Positions 20,646 to 28,340 of a stretch of DNA of 64,000 bases are shown here, one piece after another; the first letter of the stretch is position 1; every line of letters begins with the position of its first letter. Origin of the DNA: Oharaeibacter diazotrophicus (lineage in GTDB: Bacteria; Pseudomonadota; Alphaproteobacteria; Rhizobiales; Pleomorphomonadaceae). The stretch is taken from assembly GCF_004362745.1 (NCBI RefSeq), contig NZ_SNXY01000010.1:188501-252500 (forward strand). The letters are read 5' to 3'. The notes beneath the pieces were generated by a model, which saw only the letters and a program-made list of their open reading frames with translations, was not told the DNA's origin and made no database searches. Both the position numbers and the translations under genes were made by a program.

Positions 20646-21755
20646 ATGACCACTCCGCCCCCCGCCGACACCCAGCCCGCCGGCATCCTCCCCGCCCACC
20701 GGATCGAGGACCTGATCGCAAAGGGCGCGATCCAGGCCGGGCGCGACATCGTCGAGGGCCAGGTCCAGCCGGCGAGCCTCGACCTCCGGCTCGGCACGGT
20801 GGCGCACCGGCTGCGCGCGAGCTTCCTGCCCGGGCCGCATTCCACCGTCGCCGACAAGCTCGAGCGGCTGAAGCTGCACACCATCGACCTCACCGAGGGC
20901 GCGGTGCTCGAGACCGGCTGCGTCTATCTGGTGCCGGTGCTGGAGCGGCTGGCGCTGCCGGCCGACGTCTCGGCCTCGGCCAACCCGAAGAGCTCGACCG
21001 GCCGGCTCGACGTCTTCACCCGGGTGATCACCGACCACGGCGCCGGCTTCGACAGCGTCGCCCACGGCTATCGCGGCCCGCTCTGGGTCGAGGTCAGCCC
21101 GCGCACCTTCCCGGTGCTGGTGCGCACGGGGTCGCGGCTGTCGCAGATCCGCTTCCGCATGGGCGACGCCCGCCTCACCGACGACGAACTCGCCGCCCTG
21201 CACGCCCGCGCCCGGCTGGTCGACGCCGACCCCGCGACCTTCGAGAACGGCCTGACGCTGTCGATCGACCTGCGCCGCGAGGGCCCCGGCGCGCTGATCG
21301 GCTACCGCGCCAAGCGCCACACCGGCGTCGTCGACGTCGACGCCCGCGGCGCCGTCGACGCGCTCGACTTCTGGGAGCCGATCCACGCCCGCGGCGAGGC
21401 CTCGCTGATCCTCGACCCCGACGAGTTCTACATCCTCGCCTCGCGCGAGGCGGTGCACGTGCCGCCGGAGACGGCGGCCGAGATGGTGGCGATCGACCCG
21501 CTGGTCGGCGAATTCCGCGTCCACTACGCCGGCTTCTTCGACCCCGGCTTCGGCCACGCCGCAGCCGGCGGCCGCGGCGCCCGCGCCGTGCTCGAGGTCC
21601 GGAGCCGCGAGGTGCCCTTCATCCTCGACCACGGCCAGACCATCGGCCGCCTCGTCTACGAGCGCATGACCGAGATCCCGACGATGCTCTACGGCCAAGG
21701 CATCGGCTCCAACTACCAGGCCCAGGGCCTGAAGCTGTCGAAGCACTTCCGCTGA
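20646..21755 (+). CDS. dcd: 2'-deoxycytidine 5'-triphosphate deaminase (long alphaproteobacterial form)
   Basis: A 369-residue pyrimidine deoxynucleotide enzyme, converting dCTP to dUTP for thymidylate synthesis. The trimeric dUTPase-like fold is seen in QVQPASLDLRLG, the nucleotide loop NPKSSTGRLDVFTRVITDHG and WVEVSPRTFPVLVRTG; a second related half follows with REVPFILDHGQTIGRLVYE and ends SNYQAQGLKLSKHF. The length, about twice that of the E. coli enzyme, is the form found in Hyphomicrobiales. The ATG at 20646 is preferred over an upstream one because the intervening residues are Pro/Gly-rich and unconserved. It diverges from the exonuclease gene. Confidence 0.92.
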   Translation: MTTPPPADTQPAGILPAHRIEDLIAKGAIQAGRDIVEGQVQPASLDLRLGTVAHRLRASFLPGPHSTVADKLERLKLHTIDLTEGAVLETGCVYLVPVLERLALPADVSASANPKSSTGRLDVFTRVITDHGAGFDSVAHGYRGPLWVEVSPRTFPVLVRTGSRLSQIRFRMGDARLTDDELAALHARARLVDADPATFENGLTLSIDLRREGPGALIGYRAKRHTGVVDVDARGAVDALDFWEPIHARGEASLILDPDEFYILASREAVHVPPETAAEMVAIDPLVGEFRVHYAGFFDPGFGHAAAGGRGARAVLEVRSREVPFILDHGQTIGRLVYERMTEIPTMLYGQGIGSNYQAQGLKLSKHFR

Positions 21756-21778
21756 GGGGGGGATCGGCGCCGTCGGGC

Positions 21779-22906
21779 TCAGCGGTAGGCGCGCAGGTAC
21801 CAGGTCTCGAAGGCGAGCTTCAGCCAGTGGAACAGCCGCGACCGCGGCAGCACGAGGTTGCGGGTCTCGCTGCGGTAGACCAGCATGCCGGTGGTCAGCG
21901 CGTCGACGATGCAGATCAGCTCGGCCTTGAAGCGCGTGGTCGGTGCGGCGCCCTTCAGGACGGCGGCGACGTTGGCCGCGACGGCCTCGGCGTGGAGGTC
22001 GGCCTGATGGCCCTGCTTGGGCAGCCAGTCCGGACCCGGATGGCTGCCGACGTCGCCGACCACCCAGACGTTCGGCCGGTCCGGCACCCGGCACGCGGCG
22101 TCGGCGACCACCATGCCGCCCGGCGACAGCGGCAGATCGGTGGCGCCGAGCCAGACCGGCCCGGTCAGGCCGGGCATGAACAGGATCATGTCGGCGTCGA
22201 TCGCGCCGTCCTCGGTGACGACCCGGTTCTCCTCGAAGCGGACCAGCTTGTGGCCGAGACGGGTCTCGATCTCCCGCCGCGCCATCTCGGCGAGCAGGCC
22301 GTCGACCGCCCGCGCGCCGAGCCGGGCGCCAGGGCGCTCGGCGGGGCTGAAGAACACCAGCCGGAAGCGGTCGCGCCGGCCTTGGCGCCGCAGCAGTTCG
22401 TCGAGGATGAACAGATACTCGAACATCGGCCCGCCGCGCATGGCGCCCTGCTCGGCCGGGTTGGTGGCGAAGCCGATCGCGACGGTGCCGCCGTCGAGGC
22501 CGCGGAGCCGGGTGTCGACCGCCTCGGCGGCCGAGAGACCGTCGCAGGGCACGATGGCGTGCTCGATGCCCGGCAGCTTGCGCAGGAAGCGGGCGCCGGA
22601 GGCGATCACCAGATGGTCGTTGCGGTATTCGCCGGCGTCGGTGAGCACGGTGCGGCCGCCGTCGGCGAGGCCGGTGACCGAGGCCGCGACGTGGCGGACC
22701 CTGTGGCGCGCGAAGAAGGCGCCGAGGTCGACGGTGAGATCGGCGCGCCGCCGCCCGCCCGAGGGGATCCAGATGCTGCTCGGCAGATAGTGCAGTTCCG
22801 GGCGCGGCGAGATCACGGTGATCGGGTCGGAGACGCCGCGCCGACGCAACGCGCGGACGGTGGTCAGGCCCCCGAAACCCGAGCCGATGATGGTGATCTC
22901 CGCCAT
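21779..22906 (-). CDS. FAD-dependent oxidoreductase, sulfide:quinone reductase/NDH-2-like
   Basis: A 375-residue flavoprotein. ITIIGSGFGG (residues 5-13) is the FAD dinucleotide fold, and VWVVGDVGSHPGPDWLPKQGHQ the second FAD-binding site and quinone-side segment. The C-terminal stretch (FHWLKLAFETWYL) is amphipathic and would attach it to the membrane. Cys121 and a cysteine near 335 are placed roughly as the redox pair of sulfide:quinone reductases, but other family members (NDH-2, flavocytochrome c subunit) cannot be excluded. GGAGGG precedes the ATG. A 16-bp palindrome lies 72 bases upstream. It converges with dcd across 23 bases. Confidence 0.82.
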   Translation of the reverse strand: MAEITIIGSGFGGLTTVRALRRRGVSDPITVISPRPELHYLPSSIWIPSGGRRRADLTVDLGAFFARHRVRHVAASVTGLADGGRTVLTDAGEYRNDHLVIASGARFLRKLPGIEHAIVPCDGLSAAEAVDTRLRGLDGGTVAIGFATNPAEQGAMRGGPMFEYLFILDELLRRQGRRDRFRLVFFSPAERPGARLGARAVDGLLAEMARREIETRLGHKLVRFEENRVVTEDGAIDADMILFMPGLTGPVWLGATDLPLSPGGMVVADAACRVPDRPNVWVVGDVGSHPGPDWLPKQGHQADLHAEAVAANVAAVLKGAAPTTRFKAELICIVDALTTGMLVYRSETRNLVLPRSRLFHWLKLAFETWYLRAYR

Positions 22907-23220
22907 GTCGTCGTCCCTCCGTCGCCCGCACGGACCCGGTCGGCCGCGCTACCGGGGAGACCGCTTCATATCATTGAATTAGAGAATACTAATATTAAGG
23001 GCGATCACGAATGCGTGCGCGGGGGAGGCCGAGAGGGCGGTGCGGGGCGGGAAGGGACGATCCGGCGGGGAACGGAAGCGGGCCCGGCGGGGGTGGCCGA
23101 ACAGTGTGGCGGAGGCAGAGGCCGCGGGGGCCGTCCGGGCCTCGGGCGTGGGGCACGCGGGGATCCGGCGGCGGACGGACGGCCGGTCGGTACAGCCTGC
23201 GCGGCAGTCCCGGAGCCGGC
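22907..23220. other. Intergenic region with AT-rich promoter-like block
   Basis: About 314 bases between the DUF2249 gene and the flavoprotein gene, both on the minus strand. Bases 22966-23000 are strongly AT-rich in an otherwise 75% G+C stretch and contain the palindrome described separately. The rest shows no gene. Confidence 0.5.
22978..22993 (-). promoter_or_regulatory. Candidate operator ATTAG-N6-CTAAT
   Basis: A perfect inverted repeat with 5-base arms around a 6-base spacer, inside the AT-rich block upstream of the SQR/NDH-2-like gene. ArsR-type sulfur-responsive repressors (BigR, SqrR) use AT-rich palindromes before sulfide oxidation genes; that link is inferred only from position and composition. 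Confidence 0.45.
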
Positions 23221-23484
23221 TCAGTATCCGCAGCGCAGGCCGACGCGGACACGCCAGCGCGCCGGGCCGTTCTCGGCGTAGGACCAGGTGAAGCGGCCGG
23301 GCAGCATCGCCTCGAGCAGGTGCCAGACGTCGATCGGATCCTCCTCGGCGACCAGTTCCAGCGCGCCGCCGGACCGCATCTCGCCGACCGCGCCGGCGAT
23401 CATCGCCTTCCAGAACGACGGCGGGATGTTGCCGATGTCCACGGACCGGACCCGTGGTCCGTCCTCGGCGAGGGGCGCGGGCAT
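23221..23484 (-). CDS. DUF2249 domain protein
   Basis: An 87-residue cytoplasmic protein of the DUF2249 type. The recognisable blocks are VDIGNIPPSFWKAMI, ALELVAEEDPIDVWHLLEA, and PGRFTWSYAENGPARWRVRVG. Family members are small alpha/beta proteins often near nitrogen-oxide or redox genes, with no established reaction. The ATG at 23484 follows an AAGGAGA site at good spacing; two upstream in-frame ATGs have none. It lies upstream of the flavoprotein gene on the same strand but 314 bases away, so separate transcription is likely. Confidence 0.8.
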   Translation of the reverse strand: MPAPLAEDGPRVRSVDIGNIPPSFWKAMIAGAVGEMRSGGALELVAEEDPIDVWHLLEAMLPGRFTWSYAENGPARWRVRVGLRCGY

Positions 23485-23874
23485 CGCGGCGGGTCTCCTT
23501 CGGGGCAGTGCGCGTGACGGGACCATGACGCCTCCGCCGCCGCGCATCCTTGCGGAATCGCAAATTCGGCGCGCTGTCGCCCCGGACTTTCGGAGGAGAG
23601 GGGGTGGGGCGATGGGGCGGCGGGGCGCACTCGCGGTGCGTCGGGACCAGGAACGCGAGGGCACGGCGTCGGCGGGGAGGACGCCCCGACCGGCGGGGTG
23701 GTCTCGTCGTCAAACGGCCCGGCGCAGGGCGTCGGCGCCACCCCACCCCGCCGGCCTCTCGGCCGTCGACCCTTCCCACGAGTGGAAGGATGAACGGCGG
23801 CTTCGAGCGATCGCCCGCGCCGCGCCGATCCGTCTTGACATCCGCTGCCCGGCCCTGCGATCAAGGATGCCGAC
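23485..23874. other. Intergenic region with one family B repeat
   Basis: About 390 bases between the DUF2249 gene and tRNA-Gly. A degenerate family B element lies at about 23737-23793 (CCACCCCACCCCGCCGGCC then CGACCCTTCCCACGAGTGG). The rest holds no gene that I can support. Confidence 0.5.
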
Positions 23875-23948
23875 GCGGGTGTAGCTCAATGGTAGAGCGA
23901 GAGCTTCCCAAGCTCCAGACGAGGGTTCGATTCCCTTCACCCGCTCCA
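23875..23948 (+). tRNA. tRNA-Gly (anticodon CCC)
   Basis: Seventy-four bases folding as a cloverleaf: acceptor arms GCGGGTG and CACCCGC, D arm GCTC/GAGC, anticodon loop TTCCCAA giving anticodon CCC, T loop TTCGATT within GAGGG/CCCTT, then discriminator T and encoded CCA. It reads the GGG codon. The 27-43 pair is a mismatch (A and C). The tRNA lies just before a stretch of two orphan genes of lower G+C. Confidence 0.95.
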
Positions 23949-23970
23949 GTCTCCCGGGTTCGGCCTCGCC

Positions 23971-24498
23971 GTGACGTGGCATCGTCTCGCTGCATTCTTG
24001 TCGTCGGTTGCCCGCCGGCCGACGCGCGAGCGCGCCGGGCAGGCCCGCGTCGGCGCACACGGGCCTGACGTGGACTGTCGTATCCTGAGCCACCAGGGAA
24101 CGGCCGACCTCCGGTTCGGGATGACCCATGACGAGGTTCGTATCGCACTGGGGGCCTCGCGGACGAAGTTCAAGCGCTCGCCGTCGTCGGAGAAGCCGGC
24201 CGACGACCTCTACAAAGAGGCCGGGTTGTTCTGCTACTACGACAGGGACGGAAAGCTGGAGGCGATCGAGTTCTTCCGGCCGGCCACACCGGAGATCGCG
24301 GGCATCGCCTTGTTCGACGTCGACCTGTCGACCGCCCGGACCGTCGTATCTCGCCTGGACCCGAATCTGGAGGTCGATTCCGCCGGCTTCACGTCCCGTC
24401 TGCTGGGTGTCGGGGTGTACGCGCCGCTGGCGAAGGACGACGAGACCGCGCCGATCGAGGGTGTGATCGCCTTTCGGCCGGGATATTATGACGACTAG
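23971..24498 (+). CDS. Uncharacterised protein, possible immunity-type
   Basis: A protein of up to 175 residues from the GTG at 23971; GTG at 24070 and ATG at 24121 are alternative starts and no clear ribosome site decides. The conserved-looking body begins at ADLRFGMTHDEVRIALG and includes FCYYDRDGKLEAIEFF, then LDVDLSTARTVV-like and LEVDSAGFTSRLLGVGVY, closing EGVIAFRPGYYDD. This alternation resembles small cytoplasmic proteins found near toxin or secretion loci in many bacteria, but I do not know a tested function. G+C and third-position bias are lower than in neighbouring genes. It lies 22 bases after tRNA-Gly, a common insertion point. Confidence 0.7.
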   Translation: MTWHRLAAFLSSVARRPTRERAGQARVGAHGPDVDCRILSHQGTADLRFGMTHDEVRIALGASRTKFKRSPSSEKPADDLYKEAGLFCYYDRDGKLEAIEFFRPATPEIAGIALFDVDLSTARTVVSRLDPNLEVDSAGFTSRLLGVGVYAPLAKDDETAPIEGVIAFRPGYYDD

Positions 24499-24513
24499 CG
24501 GCCCGGGCCTGCT

Positions 24514-24735
24514 GTGGCCGGATGGTTTCCCGAGTCCAATTGTGGTCGGGGACGGGGATTCCTTATCGTTGAGGCCGTCGAAGAGGCCGTGTTCGGGTTT
24601 TTCGTGGTGCTCGACGGAGACAAGGTCATCGACAACGACGGTGGGCGTTTCGAACTGACGTACATCTCGGATCGGCGGGTGCTGCTGAACGACGTCGAAA
24701 AGATTTGTCTGCACGACATATTCAACGCCAAATGA
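24514..24735 (+). CDS. Small hypothetical protein
   Basis: A 73-residue frame starting with GTG, 15 bases after the previous stop. The second half reads FGFFVVLDGDKVIDNDGG, then FELTYISDRRVLL and EKICLHDIFNAK, which looks like a real acidic soluble protein and not random G+C-rich sequence. Codon use is mixed, with A/T third positions more frequent than in flanking genes. No family was recognised. It may be the 3' part of a longer gene or a second orphan immunity gene. Confidence 0.45.
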   Translation: MAGWFPESNCGRGRGFLIVEAVEEAVFGFFVVLDGDKVIDNDGGRFELTYISDRRVLLNDVEKICLHDIFNAK

Positions 24736-24780
24736 CGAGACACGGCGTCCGTCGGGTGTGCCGCCCGCCTTGGACGGCCG

Positions 24781-26883
24781 CTATCCCCTCCTCCGCTTCC
24801 GCCTCTTCCCTTTTCCCTTCCTCCCCTTGCGCGCCTCGAAGGCCGTGTGCGGGGTCTTGGCCCAGAAGTGCGGGCGGCGGACGAGGTCGACGAGGGCGGT
24901 CCAGGAAGCGGCGGAGGTGAGGAGCCAGTAGAGCGGCAGGGCGAAGGCCCAGGGCACGAGATGGCGCCGCTCGGTGCGGCGGAGGACGGCGAGGGCGAGC
25001 GCGACGTTGCCGGCGTAGCCGGCGACGACGCCGGTGGCCGCGGCGACCACGACGACGTCGCCGAGGAAGCCGCGGTCGGCGTCGAAGCTGCGCAGGCCGG
25101 AGAGGTGCAGGCCGACCAGGATCAGTCCGGCCGGGTGCAGAAGGCCGGCGAGCACGGTGGCGGCGAAATGGACCTGGAGCGCGGCGAAGCCGCCGGGGCC
25201 GATCTCGCGATAGAGCGTCGCCGGCCGCCGCATCGCCACCAGCCAGGTCGCGACCCAGCCCTTGATCCAGCGCACCCGCTGCGGCAGCCAGACCGAGAGC
25301 CGCGCCGGCGCCTCCTCGCGGGTGAAGCTGTCGACGACGTCGGCCGTGAAGCCGAAGCGGGCGAGGCGCAGGCCGAGGTCGGCGTCCTCGGTGACGTTCC
25401 AGGGATCCCAGCCGCCGCAGGCGTCGAGCGCCACCCGCTTGAAATGGTTCGAGGTTCCCCCGAGCGGCAGCGGCAGTCGGTTGTGGCCGAGCCAGGGCAG
25501 CAGGCCGTCGAACAGGCAGGCGTACTCGATCGCGAACAGCCGCTGCAGCGCCACCTCGGTGCGGTCGATCACGAGGCGCGCCTGGACGCAGGCGAGATGG
25601 TCCGGTCCGCGCGCGAAAGCGGCGGCGGCGGCGCGCAACTGGCCGGGGTCCGGCCGGTCCTCGGCGTCGTAGACGGTGACGAGGTCGCCGCGCGAGAAGG
25701 CGAGGGCGTAGGCGAGCGCCCGCGGCTTGGTGCGCGGCCGCCCGTCCGGCACGGCGACGACGCGGAAGCCGCGCCGGCCGGCGACGGCGCGCTCGGCCGC
25801 GGCGAGCGTGCCGGCGTCGCCGGCCTCGATCACCAGCACGACCTCGCGCCGCGCGGGCGGATAGTCGAGCGCGGCGAGGGCGGCGACCAGGGTCTCGACC
25901 ATCGCCTCCTCGCGATGCAGGGCGGCGAGGACGGTGTAGGCCGGCAACTCGTCGTCGGCGAGCGGGGCGACGCTGCGCGGCGGCGGCGCCTCGACGGTGG
26001 CGAGCAGGCGGACCCAGCCGCAGCCGAGGAAGGCGAAGGCCGAGATCGCGAACACCGCGAGGCCGGCGCCGGGCAGGAGGTCGAAGGCGCCGAGCAGCAG
26101 CAGGGCGGCGCCGCCGAGCAGGGCGGTGGCCTGCGGCCGGGAGGGGATCCGCGCTGCCGACAGGGCGGGGTCGAGCCGCTCCAGCCGGCCGGTGGTCTCG
26201 GCGATCACGGTCGCGGCGATCGCGGCGCGCAGCGCCCGCTCGAGCCGGCGCCGGGTCGTGACCACGACCGGACGGGCGGTGGCGGCGCCGTCGAGGCGCA
26301 GCCGGGCCGGATCGTCGCCCGGACCGAACGCCACCGCGGTGCGGCGCGCACCGCCGATCCGGACGCGGGCCGCCCCGAGGCCCGCCGCCATCCGCGGCCG
26401 CAGGCCGGCGGGCGCCTCGATCTCCGCGACCTCGTCGACGCGCACGAAGGGCAGGCCGGCCCGCTCGGCCGCGAGCGCGGCGAGCACGTCCTCGCCGTCG
26501 GGGCGGCCGCGGGCGAGGACCGCGACCGGATCGGCCTCGCGGGCGGCGCGGACGACCGCGTCCGGCCCGAACGGCCCGGGATCCCAGGCCTTCGCGGCGC
26601 CGGCGAGGGCGGGGTCGACGAGCACCCGGCCGGCGAGCCGCGGCTCGCGCGCGATCAGCGCGGCGATCTCCGCGGCGGCGGCTATCTCCGGCGCGAGCGC
26701 GATCAGGGTGCGACGCCCGCGGTCCGAGGTGCCGGCGACGGCGAGCGGCAGCGGCACCGCGACGGTGTCGAGCAGGTGCACCAGCGCCGGCGTCGCGACG
26801 ACGGGAGCGAATCCTTGCGCCGCGTCGCGCCGGTCGGCAACGTCGTGGGGGACCGTCGTTCCGGATACGGCGGAAGCGTCCAC
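24781..26883 (-). CDS. Family 2 glycosyltransferase, membrane-bound, with N-terminal extra domain
   Basis: A 700-residue inner-membrane glycosyltransferase. The catalytic domain (about 330-560) has VYDAEDRPDP (the DxD-type sugar-nucleotide site), NVTEDADLGLRL (catalytic TED) and PQRVRWIKGW (QxxRW), the signature of processive synthases of cellulose/hyaluronan type. Two hydrophobic segments at about 255-300 and several after 565 form the membrane channel. The first 240 residues are unusual: the stretch LAAERAGLPFVRVDEVAEIE resembles the T2SSE-N/MshEN fold, which in other proteins binds c-di-GMP. The C-terminal tail is Lys/Arg-rich. The GTG at 26883 is the only in-frame start upstream of the conserved part. 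The polymer made is unknown. Confidence 0.88.
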   Translation of the reverse strand: MDASAVSGTTVPHDVADRRDAAQGFAPVVATPALVHLLDTVAVPLPLAVAGTSDRGRRTLIALAPEIAAAAEIAALIAREPRLAGRVLVDPALAGAAKAWDPGPFGPDAVVRAAREADPVAVLARGRPDGEDVLAALAAERAGLPFVRVDEVAEIEAPAGLRPRMAAGLGAARVRIGGARRTAVAFGPGDDPARLRLDGAATARPVVVTTRRRLERALRAAIAATVIAETTGRLERLDPALSAARIPSRPQATALLGGAALLLLGAFDLLPGAGLAVFAISAFAFLGCGWVRLLATVEAPPPRSVAPLADDELPAYTVLAALHREEAMVETLVAALAALDYPPARREVVLVIEAGDAGTLAAAERAVAGRRGFRVVAVPDGRPRTKPRALAYALAFSRGDLVTVYDAEDRPDPGQLRAAAAAFARGPDHLACVQARLVIDRTEVALQRLFAIEYACLFDGLLPWLGHNRLPLPLGGTSNHFKRVALDACGGWDPWNVTEDADLGLRLARFGFTADVVDSFTREEAPARLSVWLPQRVRWIKGWVATWLVAMRRPATLYREIGPGGFAALQVHFAATVLAGLLHPAGLILVGLHLSGLRSFDADRGFLGDVVVVAAATGVVAGYAGNVALALAVLRRTERRHLVPWAFALPLYWLLTSAASWTALVDLVRRPHFWAKTPHTAFEARKGRKGKGKRRKRRRG

Positions 26884-26928
26884 GGGCAGGCCAACTCGCG
26901 GATGCGGATCGGGGATGCGCTCGCAACC

Positions 26929-27777
26929 ATGTTACAGCTCAAAGTTATCTTGTCCATGGCGGCGATGGTGCTCGGCTCGGTTGTTCTCGCGAGGGCCGCG
27001 ACGGCGACCGAGCCGTCGTCGTTGCAGGCACCGCCGCGCTTCGTGCCGCCGCGGGCCGGCACGGCTCCGGTGGAGAGCCCGGGCGCGATCCGCTTCGTCA
27101 CCACCGACGACTTCCCGCCCTTCGGCTTCGTCGACGGCGCCGGGACGCTGACCGGCTTCGACGTCGAACTGGCGCGCGCGCTTTGCCGCCGGCTCGCGGT
27201 GCCCTGCACGATCCAGGTCCGGCCGTTCCCGCTGCTCGTCGACGCGCTGGTGACCAACACCGCCGACGCCGCGCTCGGCGGTGTGCGCGACACCCCGCGG
27301 CTCCGCCGCTTCGCCGCGCACACCGCGAGCTACCTGCGCCTGCCCGCCCGCTTCGTGACGCGGCGCGCCGACGTGGTCGACGCCCGGCCGGAGACGCTGG
27401 CGGGGCGCGCCGTCGCGGTGGCGCGCGAGACCCGCACCGCCGACTTCCTGGTGGACTTCTTTCCCGAGACGAAGCGAATCGAAGTGGAGGACGACGCCGC
27501 CGCGCTGGCGGCGGTGAAGGAGGGCCGTGCCGACGCCGCCTTCGTCGGCGCGCTCGGCGCCTCGTTCTGGCTGGCCGGGCCGGCGAGCGCCGACTGCTGC
27601 GCCTTCGCCGGCGGCGCCTGGACCGAGCCGGCCTATTTCGGCGCCGGCCCGTCGATCGCCGTCCGTGCCGACGACGGCCGCCTGCGCGCCGCCCTCGACG
27701 ACGCCCTGCGCGGCCTCGACGCCGACGGCACGCTGGCCGACCTGACGCTGCGCTTCTTCCCGGTCGGGCTCTACTGA
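26929..27777 (+). CDS. Periplasmic substrate-binding protein, amino-acid type (SBP_bac_3)
   Basis: A 282-residue exported protein. MLQLKVILSMAAMVLGSVVL followed by ARAATA is a Sec signal peptide. The mature part has the family 3 binding-protein pattern: FVTTDDFPPFGFVDGAG, TGFDVELARALCRRL, then the second lobe with LAGRAVAVARETRTADFL and AAVKEGRADAAFVGA. Such proteins bind polar amino acids or related small acids, for import or for signalling. The ATG at 26929 gives the best signal peptide; ATG 26902 would add nine residues. No permease or ATPase gene is adjacent, so it may be an orphan receptor. It diverges from the glycosyltransferase gene with under 50 bases between starts, and its 3' end overlaps phnN by 7 bases. 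Confidence 0.87.
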   Translation: MLQLKVILSMAAMVLGSVVLARAATATEPSSLQAPPRFVPPRAGTAPVESPGAIRFVTTDDFPPFGFVDGAGTLTGFDVELARALCRRLAVPCTIQVRPFPLLVDALVTNTADAALGGVRDTPRLRRFAAHTASYLRLPARFVTRRADVVDARPETLAGRAVAVARETRTADFLVDFFPETKRIEVEDDAAALAAVKEGRADAAFVGALGASFWLAGPASADCCAFAGGAWTEPAYFGAGPSIAVRADDGRLRAALDDALRGLDADGTLADLTLRFFPVGLY

Positions 27778-28340
27778 GCCCCGGCCACGGTCTCGGCGGG
27801 CGCGGTCGCGAGGATGGCGGCGACGAATGCGTCGACCGCGTCGTCGAGGCGGCCGCCGTTGTCGACGGCGACGACGTCGTCGCCCCGGACCGGGACCGCC
27901 GCCGCGGCGAGCCGCCGCTCGATGGCGTCGGAATCCTCGCGGCCGCGGGCGGCGAGGCGGGCGCGCAGCACCGCGGTCGGGCAGGTGACGGCGACGACGG
28001 TCAGCGCCGGGAACACCGCGCGCGCCCGGTCGAGCGCGCCGCGCGACAGGTTGGCGACCACGATCCGGCCAGCGGCGACGTCGGCGACCGCCCGCGCGGG
28101 GATGCCGTAGAAGAGCCCGTGGGCGCCCCAGTGCAGCGCGAAGGCGCCGGCCGCGATCGCGGCGGGGAAGCAGGCGGCGTCGAGCGTGTCGTGGTCCTCG
28201 TTGCCGCCGTCGGCGCGGCTGACGACGCGGCGGACGAAGACGACGCGGTCGTCGCCCGCGAGGCGTGACCGCGCCGCGGCGATCAGCGTGTCCTTGCCGG
28301 CCCCGGACGGGCCGACGACGGCGACGAAGCGGCCGGTCAC
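27771..28340 (-). CDS. phnN: Ribose 1,5-bisphosphokinase (PhnN)
   Basis: A 189-residue P-loop kinase that converts ribose 1,5-bisphosphate to PRPP, the last step in salvaging the sugar after C-P lyase attack on phosphonates. Walker A VGPSGAGKDT is at residues 9-18; VFVRRVVSRADGGNEDH and the FALHWGAHGLFYGIP segment match guanylate-kinase-like PhnN proteins. The start ATG overlaps the stop of phnM by 4 bases (ATGA), so the two are translationally coupled. Its end overlaps the convergent binding-protein gene. Confidence 0.93.
   Translation of the reverse strand: MTGRFVAVVGPSGAGKDTLIAAARSRLAGDDRVVFVRRVVSRADGGNEDHDTLDAACFPAAIAAGAFALHWGAHGLFYGIPARAVADVAAGRIVVANLSRGALDRARAVFPALTVVAVTCPTAVLRARLAARGREDSDAIERRLAAAAVPVRGDDVVAVDNGGRLDDAVDAFVAAILATAPAETVAGAQ

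Noticed and set aside
23221-23664. 147-residue form of the DUF2249 protein
   Set aside because: The extra 60 residues are Arg/Pro-rich and unconserved, while 23484 has a good AAGGAGA site.
23926-24780. Attachment-site repeat of the tRNA-Gly 3' end
   Set aside because: No second copy of the tRNA 3' end was seen in the window, and no integrase gene is present.
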